A stretch of DNA of 28,812 bases from TMED14 sp963925545 (GTDB lineage: Bacteria > Bacteroidota > Bacteroidia > Flavobacteriales > Schleiferiaceae). The position numbers and the translations under genes are program-made. Location: contig CAWUSA010000020.1 in assembly GCA_963925545.1 (NCBI GenBank), positions 1 through 28,812 of the forward strand. The letters run 5' to 3'. Position 1 is the first letter of the stretch; each line of letters begins with the position of its first letter. This document shows, piece after piece, positions 23,670-28,812 of this stretch. The notes below the pieces were generated by a model. It was not told the DNA's origin. It did not search any database and saw only the letters and a list, made by a program, of their open reading frames with translations.

Positions 23670-24269
23670 ATGAAGGCAAAACACATCGGCTTAACAGGAT
23701 CTATTGGGGCAGGGAAAAGCACAGCAGCAGAGTACTTCAAGCAACTGGATGTCCCCGTTTACCACGCCGATGATGCCGCGAAGCGCCTCATGGTTGAAGA
23801 CCAAGAATTGATGGATGCCATTGAATTGGCTTTTGGCCCCGGCATCTACGTGGATGGCGTATTGCAAAAAAGCGCCCTTGCAGATAAGGCTTTTGCTGAT
23901 AAATCCTCAACAGAAGCCATCAATGCTTTGGTTCACCCCGCAGTCCACAAGGACTTTGTTCAGTGGCATGAGGCACAAGACCACCCTTACATTCTTCGCG
24001 AGGCGGCCATCCTCTTTGAGGCGGGCTCCTACAATACTTGTGATGCCATTATTTTGGTCGAAGCGCCACAAACCATTAGGTTGCAAAGGGTCATGGGAAG
24101 AACGGGCTTGACTCAAAAACAAGTAGAGCAGCGCATGGCAAGGCAATGGTCTGACGCAAAAAAACGAAGCATGCTTTCCGGAAAGGATCTGATCATGGAC
24201 AATTCAGGGGATGAAAAGACCTTGGTTCAGATGGTGGCAATGGCCAATGACTACTTGCTCAAACTTTGA
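23670..24269 (+). CDS. coaE: Dephospho-CoA kinase
   Basis: A 199-residue kinase for the last step of coenzyme A synthesis, phosphorylating the 3'-OH of dephospho-CoA. The P-loop GLTGSIGAGKS is at residues 7-17, followed by VYHADDAAKRLM (substrate-binding Asp) and the ALVHPAVHKDF, EAAILFEAG and Arg-rich RLQRVMGRTGL segments. The length is typical. The start at 23670 puts the P-loop where the family has it; an earlier ATG at 23634 adds 12 unlike residues. The gene end overlaps the end of pnuC on the other strand by 19 nt. Confidence 0.96.
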   Translation: MKAKHIGLTGSIGAGKSTAAEYFKQLDVPVYHADDAAKRLMVEDQELMDAIELAFGPGIYVDGVLQKSALADKAFADKSSTEAINALVHPAVHKDFVQWHEAQDHPYILREAAILFEAGSYNTCDAIILVEAPQTIRLQRVMGRTGLTQKQVEQRMARQWSDAKKRSMLSGKDLIMDNSGDEKTLVQMVAMANDYLLKL

Positions 24270-24994
24270 TCGTTGATTGGCTCAACCTCAGCTTCCCTTC
24301 TCACCTTATGCCAGACGATCCATGCAAATAGCGCATTGAAGAGGTAGAAGATGTATTTAGCCACGTAAGCTACATTGCCAAATAGCACATTCTGGTACAA
24401 CTTTAATACATTGTATCCCTGCCAGAAGGCCCAACTGTCAGCATACATGCGAGGCATATTCAAGGTGCCTGAAAAGGTGATGCATGTGATGGCTGTTGTG
24501 ACATAGAATTTTGCCATGTCATCAGGGTTTAGTCCCCTTGAAAGGAAGTCTGTGAACCCCACGTAATTCAAGCCAAACGCGAGTACGCAGGCTATGCCTG
24601 TGTTGATGAAGTAAATGCTGTCAAGTTTGCGAGGGGTGCGTTCCTTTCGTCGCTTCCACATGGCATAGCTAAGCATGTTGCCAAGAAAAGAAATAGGGTA
24701 GGTCAACATGGCGGCCTGATTGCCTAGGTAGTAATCAACAAAAGCCGTGTTCACTGTCGTGAGAATGCCAATCAGGTTGCCTGTGTTGTTCCGTTTGGTA
24801 ACAAGCCTTGTGGCCATCATGGAAAAGGCAGCACCCACAGTGGACATCACGCCGATTGGCAAGCCATTGATGACCGTTAAGTGATAGCCCATAGCTAAGC
24901 TGGCCGTCACCACAATGGTGACACCGACCACATCCATGGCGATGCTTTCTGTGACCTTTTGGATCCAGGCTAAGTAGCGCTGTCGCTGTGTCAT
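24251..24994 (-). CDS. pnuC: PnuC-like nicotinamide riboside/mononucleotide transporter
   Basis: A 247-residue integral membrane protein with about seven hydrophobic segments. NTGNLIGILTTVNTAFVDYY and the block AFWQGYNVLKLYQNVLFG then NVAYVAKYIFYLFNALFAWI resemble the PnuC fold, including a Trp-rich helix near the C-terminus. PnuC proteins facilitate uptake of NAD precursors such as nicotinamide riboside, trapped inside by phosphorylation. The vitamin specificity (PnuC, PnuT or PnuX) cannot be told by eye. The start ATG overlaps the dapB stop (ATGA), so it is translated with dapB. No nicotinamide riboside kinase gene is nearby. Confidence 0.7.
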   Translation of the reverse strand: MTQRQRYLAWIQKVTESIAMDVVGVTIVVTASLAMGYHLTVINGLPIGVMSTVGAAFSMMATRLVTKRNNTGNLIGILTTVNTAFVDYYLGNQAAMLTYPISFLGNMLSYAMWKRRKERTPRKLDSIYFINTGIACVLAFGLNYVGFTDFLSRGLNPDDMAKFYVTTAITCITFSGTLNMPRMYADSWAFWQGYNVLKLYQNVLFGNVAYVAKYIFYLFNALFAWIVWHKVRREAEVEPINDQSLSK

Positions 24995-25701
24995 TGGGGG
25001 AATAAAAGGTCGGAAAAGCGATGCATGCCATGGAGATCCTGAGCCATCTCTGCTGCGATAATTGCACCCAAAGCAAAGCCTTCCCTTGAATGGGCTTCAT
25101 GCTTAATGCTCAAGCTGTCCTGCTTGGAGCGGTAATGCACTTCATGAGTTCCTGGAACATCAGGTACTCTAGTGGCATCAATGGACAGTTGATTGTCACT
25201 GGCCTCGAGCGACCAGCCCTCAAGCTTAGGGTAGGTAGGTAAAATGCCTTGAGCTAAACTGATGGCTGTGCCGCTAGGTTGATCCAGCTTATCAGTGTGA
25301 TGGCACTCACTTACCTGAGGTGTGTAGGCTTCAAAAGGTGACATCCATTGCGCCAGCTGAGCATTGAGTTTGAAAAATAAATTCACGCCAAGGGAAAAAT
25401 TGCTTGCATGCACCAAGGTGCCCTCATGCGCCTGAACCCAAGCATTGACTTTCGACTCATGGTCATGCCAGCCAGTGGTTCCAATGACCATCTTGAGGTT
25501 GTTTTCCAAGCAAGACTGCATGTTGTCAAGGGCTGCTTCTGGTCGGCTGAACTCAATCACACAGTCAACATTTTCCATGGCATGGGAGGCGATACCCTCA
25601 CGACCAATGGTTGCGACAATGTGATGCCCTCGTTCAATGGCGATGGCCTCGATGGCCTTGCCCATTTTTCCATAGCCAAGTAAGGCAATATTTAATGCCA
25701 T
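24991..25701 (-). CDS. dapB: 4-hydroxy-tetrahydrodipicolinate reductase
   Basis: A 236-residue NAD(P)H-dependent enzyme of the diaminopimelate/lysine pathway. The N-terminal Rossmann loop is GYGKMGKAI (9-17); IGTTGW and ASNFSLGVN follow. The substrate-binding signature is CHHTDKLDQPSGTA (His134, His135, Lys138, then the PSGTA loop). It is shorter than enterobacterial DapB (about 270), as is usual in Bacteroidota. It overlaps the upstream DUF5683 gene by 10 nt and pnuC by 4 nt, so the three are one operon. In many relatives a leader peptidase gene occupies the place of pnuC. Confidence 0.95.
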   Translation of the reverse strand: MALNIALLGYGKMGKAIEAIAIERGHHIVATIGREGIASHAMENVDCVIEFSRPEAALDNMQSCLENNLKMVIGTTGWHDHESKVNAWVQAHEGTLVHASNFSLGVNLFFKLNAQLAQWMSPFEAYTPQVSECHHTDKLDQPSGTAISLAQGILPTYPKLEGWSLEASDNQLSIDATRVPDVPGTHEVHYRSKQDSLSIKHEAHSREGFALGAIIAAEMAQDLHGMHRFSDLLFPQ

Positions 25702-26231
25702 GAGAGTGTCATTTTAGCCCCGATCAATGACTGGGGTAGGGTTGCTGGAGAAAGACGAAGACTCAGGTTTCTGCTCACATCAAAATCTACCAAGTGGGCT
25801 GCGGCATAAGCTTCAAGCACCTGGAAAAGGTAAGTGCCAGCAAGTCCAAGGACGGCATAGTCCCGTGATCGACGGTAATCATTTTGCAAAGAGAATAGCT
25901 GATTTGTTGTGTACAGGCCATCAAATTCATCAATGGTATTTGGATCATTATCGTACCTGAAGTCAATGGCGACGCTAAGTCGATTGAAGGAGCTCTGGTT
26001 GGTGTAGACAAAGTAACCTGCGCCGGCCATCATGCCCCACGCTAGGGGCGCCTTCCAGGCTTGGCGATTCATGACCTGACCTGACCCAGGTAACAGCAGT
26101 GAAGCGATGGCAGCCCTTTTAGGGTGGGACATGCTGACAGCTTGTTTCACTGCATTACTGTCTGTCACCCCTGCCAGCAAGCAAGATGTCAAAAGAATCG
26201 CTATCAATGTGAATAAACCACGGCCCGTCAT
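25692..26231 (-). CDS. DUF5683 membrane protein
   Basis: A 179-residue envelope protein with an N-terminal hydrophobic signal (LFTLIAILLTSCLLAG; the Cys could be a lipobox, but the hydrophobic run continues past it). SHPKRAAIASLLLPGSGQVMNR and WKAPLAWGMMAGAGYFVY match the DUF5683 opening, and YRRSRDYAVLGLAGTYLFQV then AAHLVDFDVSRNLSL its end. The function is unknown. The family is regularly found just before dapB in Bacteroidota, often after parA-parB; no par genes are seen here. I start at ATG 26229-26231, supported by a TACTTTTG box 4 nt upstream, rather than 26264. Confidence 0.85.
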   Translation of the reverse strand: MTGRGLFTLIAILLTSCLLAGVTDSNAVKQAVSMSHPKRAAIASLLLPGSGQVMNRQAWKAPLAWGMMAGAGYFVYTNQSSFNRLSVAIDFRYDNDPNTIDEFDGLYTTNQLFSLQNDYRRSRDYAVLGLAGTYLFQVLEAYAAAHLVDFDVSRNLSLRLSPATLPQSLIGAKMTLSWH

Positions 26232-26235
26232 GCCG

Positions 26236-26243
26236 CAAAAGTA
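26236..26243 (-). promoter_or_regulatory. -7 box of the DUF5683-dapB-pnuC operon
   Basis: TACTTTTG on the minus strand is an exact TAnnTTTG match and ends 4 nt before the ATG at 26231. No clear -33 TTG. A transcript from here would begin at or next to the start codon. Confidence 0.5.
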
Positions 26244-26464
26244 CCGCTTGGCATTGAGATTCACCCTATCTAAATGCTGACTGGCCGAGTGCCTCTTTCT
26301 AAGGATGCATTATTGTCACGTTGGAGCATGATTTCACCCCAGACATGCCAGACTATTTACTTGCTATGTGCGAGTAAGTATATGGTGATATGGTTCCTTG
26401 ATGGCACGTGGTAGGGGCTTGTGAAGTACTAAGAAAAAATTCATGAAGTAAGTTGAGAATCGGA

Positions 26465-26496
26465 TTGATTCATGAGCCGACTATGCACTAATTTTG
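26465..26496 (+). promoter_or_regulatory. Promoter of tRNA-Arg
   Basis: TTG (26465-26467), 21-nt spacer, TAATTTTG (26489-26496), an exact -7 match, 14 nt before the tRNA. The rest of 26244-26464 is without a recognisable gene. Confidence 0.7.
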
Positions 26497-26510
26497 CAGC
26501 CATCCAATAG

Positions 26511-26584
26511 GGTCCCGTAGCTCAGCTGGATAGAGCATCTGCCTTCTAAGCAGACGGTCACAGGTTCGAATCCTGTCGGGATCA
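26511..26584 (+). tRNA. tRNA-Arg (anticodon TCT)
   Basis: Acceptor GGTCCCG pairs with CGGGATC (one G-T), discriminator A. Anticodon stem TCTGC/GCAGA encloses CTTCTAA, giving TCT for AGA/AGG. T arm ACAGG-TTCGAAT-CCTGT. CCA is not encoded. Confidence 0.97.
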
Positions 26585-26595
26585 CAAGTTGACGA

Positions 26596-26624
26596 AAGCC
26601 AGGTGTATAGCATCTGGCTTTTTT
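26596..26624 (+). terminator. Intrinsic terminator after tRNA-Arg
   Basis: AAGCCAGGTG (26596-26605) pairs with CATCTGGCTT (26611-26620), one G-T, with loop TATAG, followed by a T run to 26624. Confidence 0.88.
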
Positions 26625-26713
26625 AATGCCTCTAGGTAGGCGTGAATCATCCAGCCTGATCAGCTTGTCGCAAGTGCTGTAAAGCCTGATGAAGCATGTT
26701 TTCCTTGAGGGTG

Positions 26714-27598
26714 TTAATGCTTCATAAAGGACCAGATAGCTTCACCCCATAGGGCCTTCCCCCATCCCCATCGAAAGCCATGGCCAACTCCTGGTATCAA
26801 ATAGGCTTCCTTGTAGGATCCCTTGTGGGCCTTATAGACTTCAAGCGCTGAATTTGTTGGTGCTACGTCATCTTCTGTACCATGAAACCACAGGAGCTCG
26901 CCGTCGTAAAGCGCCATGCTTGCAGCTAGATCAAAATTAAAATCCGTCAGCATACTTGAGGATAGGCTTAATCCAGAGGCGTTCTGCATCAGGAAATTGG
27001 CTGAAGACTGAGGGGACTCAAGCAGTAGTTTGTTGATTGTTAATGGCCCTGTTGCATCGCCAGCTTCTTGACCACTAGGTAAGCTTCCAAGGCTGCTGCC
27101 TATCACCATCAATCGATCATTACTTAGGCCGTTGTCGTAAAGAAACTGCATCGCCGCATAGAGGTCTTGCCGCATGCTTTCGGTCCCGGTTGAAGGGCCT
27201 TCCGATTGACCAAATCCGCGGTAGTCGTAGGTCATGACGCCGTAATTATGGGTCCCGCCCAGGTTGGCTAAATGCCTGACCGGCTCCCAGAATTGGTTCA
27301 TACTGCTTGCGTTGCCGTGGAGGTAAAGTATGACTGTGTCATGAGCGATTTGGCTTACCTCACCTAAGTACAATGCAAAAAGGGAAGCTTGCGGGATGTC
27401 ATTGTCAATGTCAGCATGGCTGATGATATTGAACAAGTGCACCTTATCTGAGTCAACAGGGTAGGCATCGGATGGGTCAGGAATAGGGAAGTGGTAGTCT
27501 TCAACAACTCCTTTGAGCATGGGGCTGTCAACATCGCAAGATGGCATGCTGAACAAGCAGCAAGTAGCAGTAAGGTAAAGGGTCAGTTTTTTCATCAT
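26714..27598 (-). CDS. Alpha/beta-hydrolase lipoprotein
   Basis: A 294-residue lipoprotein: signal peptide with lipobox SMPSC (Cys21), then a serine hydrolase fold. LYLHGNASSMNQFW carries the oxyanion HGN loop; YDYRGFGQSEG is typical of the family; the nucleophile is in the elbow IGSSLGSLPSG (GxSxG); FHGTEDDVAPT supplies the acid and GVGHGFRW the His. The overall pattern is that of ABHD13/ABHD17/YtmA-like esterases, but the substrate is unknown. The start ATG overlaps the stop of the upstream lipoprotein gene (ATGA at 27595-27598), so the two are coupled. A 9-bp repeat (26689-26697/26717-26725) overlapping its stop may be a weak 3' hairpin. Confidence 0.88.
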   Translation of the reverse strand: MMKKLTLYLTATCCLFSMPSCDVDSPMLKGVVEDYHFPIPDPSDAYPVDSDKVHLFNIISHADIDNDIPQASLFALYLGEVSQIAHDTVILYLHGNASSMNQFWEPVRHLANLGGTHNYGVMTYDYRGFGQSEGPSTGTESMRQDLYAAMQFLYDNGLSNDRLMVIGSSLGSLPSGQEAGDATGPLTINKLLLESPQSSANFLMQNASGLSLSSSMLTDFNFDLAASMALYDGELLWFHGTEDDVAPTNSALEVYKAHKGSYKEAYLIPGVGHGFRWGWGKALWGEAIWSFMKH

Positions 27599-28239
27599 AA
27601 TCGAATGGCCACGGTGACATAGGTCCCTTTCGCTCCTATATTACCAAACCCTTGAACCGTTGCTTGAGGGATTTGGAAATCTCTCGTTGGGTTGATCCAT
27701 TTGGTTTCAATGCCTACTTCCAAGAAGCGGTTGATGTACCTCAGTCCCGCATGCAGTGAAGGGTGAATAAGGCTGCCCTGCCCGTAATCTGACCAAACGT
27801 ACGTTGGGTCAATCCAAATCTCTGAGCCTAGGTAGGGCTTGATTTGGTAGGTCATCCATGGCACTTGCATGCCAACAAAGGGGTAAGCCCTGAAAGCGCC
27901 ATCCCTCAAGCTTGTGAATGTCTGAATCCCATAGGTGGCATTGAGTTCTGGTGACCACGCCTCAGTCGATGGTTTTAGTTGAGTCAATTGTCCCCATTCC
28001 AATTGAAGTGCTTGAAATGCCAAGGCTGTGGTATGGATAGCTAGGTATTCTGAAGTTGTGCTCGTTTTACCATGTGCGACATACAGGCTCGTCAGTGGTA
28101 AGGTGATGCTGCTGACTTCTGGACCACCGTAATGACCACCAACACGCCATTCACCCTCATTCAGTGGGGATATTACCCTGCTAGCATTGCAGCCAATCAT
28201 CAACAATGACCCAACCAAAAGGCCTATCCACTTTTTCAT
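27595..28239 (-). CDS. Lipoprotein, predicted beta-rich, function unknown
   Basis: A 214-residue protein with a lipoprotein signal MKKWIGLLVGSLLMIGC (Cys17). The rest alternates polar and aromatic residues in short strands (WRVGGHYGGPEVSSITLPL, AFRAYPFVGMQVPWMTYQI, LEVGIETKWINPT, GTYVTVAIRL), which suggests a small outer-membrane barrel or beta-sandwich. I do not recognise a family. The start at 28237-28239 puts the signal at the N-terminus and has a TACCTTTG box 5 nt upstream; the frame to 28296 would run back into the tRNA-Pro terminator. It is first in a two-gene operon with the alpha/beta hydrolase. Confidence 0.7.
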   Translation of the reverse strand: MKKWIGLLVGSLLMIGCNASRVISPLNEGEWRVGGHYGGPEVSSITLPLTSLYVAHGKTSTTSEYLAIHTTALAFQALQLEWGQLTQLKPSTEAWSPELNATYGIQTFTSLRDGAFRAYPFVGMQVPWMTYQIKPYLGSEIWIDPTYVWSDYGQGSLIHPSLHAGLRYINRFLEVGIETKWINPTRDFQIPQATVQGFGNIGAKGTYVTVAIRL

Positions 28240-28244
28240 ATTTT

Positions 28245-28252
28245 CAAAGGTA
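28245..28252 (-). promoter_or_regulatory. -7 box before the lipoprotein/hydrolase operon
   Basis: TACCTTTG on the minus strand matches TAnnTTTG exactly and lies 5 nt from the ATG at 28239. The nearest TTG upstream is 25 nt away (28278-28280), inside the preceding terminator tail, so no good -33 is assigned. Confidence 0.5.
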
Positions 28253-28275
28253 ATGATGAATATATTATTACATGA

Positions 28276-28312
28276 AACAAAAAGACCCTGAAGCAATGCC
28301 TCAAGGTCTTTT
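28276..28312 (-). terminator. Intrinsic terminator after tRNA-Pro
   Basis: On the minus strand AAAAGACCTTGAGG pairs with CTTCAGGGTCTTTT (two G-T pairs) around a 5-nt loop, followed by a T-rich tail TTTTTGTT. It starts 6 nt past the tRNA end. Confidence 0.88.
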
Positions 28313-28317
28313 GTTGG

Positions 28318-28390
<73 letters not shown>

Positions 28391-28411
28391 TGCGATTGAA
28401 TTTCGCGGCTG

Positions 28412-28419
28412 CAAAAGTA
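28412..28419 (-). promoter_or_regulatory. -7 box of tRNA-Pro
   Basis: TACTTTTG on the minus strand, an exact match, 21 nt before the tRNA. The expected -33 position has TTCGG rather than TTG. Confidence 0.6.
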
Positions 28420-28504
28420 GGTGATTATTCTCCATATACCGAATTCATTTGAATGAAATAACCCCAAGGAAAGGGATGCTCTGAATTGGGCTCTCTGTCC
28501 AGTT

Positions 28505-28574
28505 GTCTTAGGTGAAACATTTGGCCAGGTTAAATGTTATGACGACATTTAAAGCTTACAAAATCACCTAAGAC
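28505..28574. repeat. 11-bp inverted repeat around the promoter of the last gene
   Basis: GTCTTAGGTGA (28505-28515) and its exact reverse complement TCACCTAAGAC (28564-28574) are separated by 48 nt. The interval contains a second set: ACATTT (28517-28522), AAATGT (28532-28537), ACATTT (28545-28550), which could form alternative hairpins. The right arm ends 7 nt before the ATG at 28582. It could be a paired operator or, if transcribed, a leader RNA structure. Confidence 0.6.
28520..28551 (+). promoter_or_regulatory. Predicted promoter of the last gene
   Basis: TTTG (28520-28523), 20-nt spacer, GACATTTA (28544-28551), two mismatches from TAnnTTTG. It lies wholly between the two arms of the 11-bp inverted repeat. 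Confidence 0.35.
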
Positions 28575-28581
28575 TTATACT

Positions 28582-28812
28582 ATGTTTCAACGTTTACGCG
28601 CTATTTCCTTAACCGTCAGTTTCTTACTGTTTGGTTTTGGTACAACCTATGCCCAGTTAAGTGGCACCTATACCATTGACCCTTCAGGTAGCGGCACGAC
28701 CAACTACACGACGATTACTTCAGCGATATCAGCTTTGACCACCAGTGGTGTGAGTGGCGCGACGGTTTTCAATATCAAGCAAGGCACCTACACCGAGCAG
28801 TTGACTTTTGCT
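28582..28812 (+). CDS. Exported surface protein, N-terminus only (3' end outside window)
   Basis: The frame from ATG 28582 stays open to the window end (77 codons). It begins with a signal peptide (MFQRLRAISLTVSFLLFGFG, then TTYAQ). The mature start LSGTYTIDPSGSGTTNYTTI then TSAISALTTSGVSGATVFNI and KQGTYTEQLTF resembles the repeated opening of large Bacteroidota surface proteins that carry beta-helix or Ig-like repeats and a T9SS C-terminal domain. Whether this one has such a C-terminus cannot be seen. The composition (Thr/Ser/Gly-rich) fits a secreted adhesin-like protein. The upstream region has an unusual inverted repeat. Confidence 0.8.
   Translation, partial: MFQRLRAISLTVSFLLFGFGTTYAQLSGTYTIDPSGSGTTNYTTITSAISALTTSGVSGATVFNIKQGTYTEQLTFA

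Overview
This window looks like chromosomal DNA from a mid-GC member of the Bacteroidota, most likely Flavobacteriales or a close relative. Four things point there: two large outer-membrane TonB receptors with carboxypeptidase-regulatory-like N-termini, one paired with a DUF4249 lipoprotein; a secreted protein with a type IX secretion C-terminal sorting domain; a DUF5683-dapB gene pair; and promoters of the Bacteroidota type (-33 TTG, -7 TAnnTTTG) in front of tRNA genes. I see no insertion sequence, integrase, phage gene, rRNA or CRISPR array. The gene order is compact, with many 4-10 nt overlaps.

Layout. 1-534 is the 3' part of a short-chain dehydrogenase. 632-6570 holds two divergent TonB-dependent receptors, the rightward one followed by DUF4249. 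6707-9544 (minus) is a sulfur and oxidative-stress operon: TauE/SafE exporter, a CstB-like persulfide dioxygenase-rhodanese, and a lipoprotein MsrA. 9689-15014 (plus) is a tightly coupled four-gene operon: a DUF6695-like protein, an unassigned fold-type-I PLP enzyme, a diverged fold-type-III decarboxylase-like PLP enzyme, and an exported gamma-glutamyltranspeptidase. This is the least explained and most interesting part. 15011-17042 (minus) is mnmH-selD, the machinery for selenouridine in tRNA. 17075-19472 has a small lipoprotein and, on the minus strand, thiolase followed by a murein-peptide NlpC/P60 peptidase. 19655-19743 is tRNA-Ser(GCT). 19913-22135 (minus) has OB-fold, YceI, DinB-like and NRDE/TANGO2 genes. 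22229-23590 (minus) is the T9SS cargo protein. 23670-24269 is coaE. 24251-26231 (minus) is DUF5683-dapB-pnuC. tRNA-Arg(TCT), a lipoprotein/alpha-beta hydrolase pair, tRNA-Pro(TGG) and the start of another exported protein follow.

Two regulatory themes stand out. First, in several operon-leading genes a -7-like box (TAnnTTTG or one mismatch) lies only 4-5 nt before the start codon, which suggests leaderless or nearly leaderless mRNAs. Second, the last gene has a perfect 11-bp inverted repeat bracketing a predicted promoter. All functions are read from motifs by eye; no searches were run.
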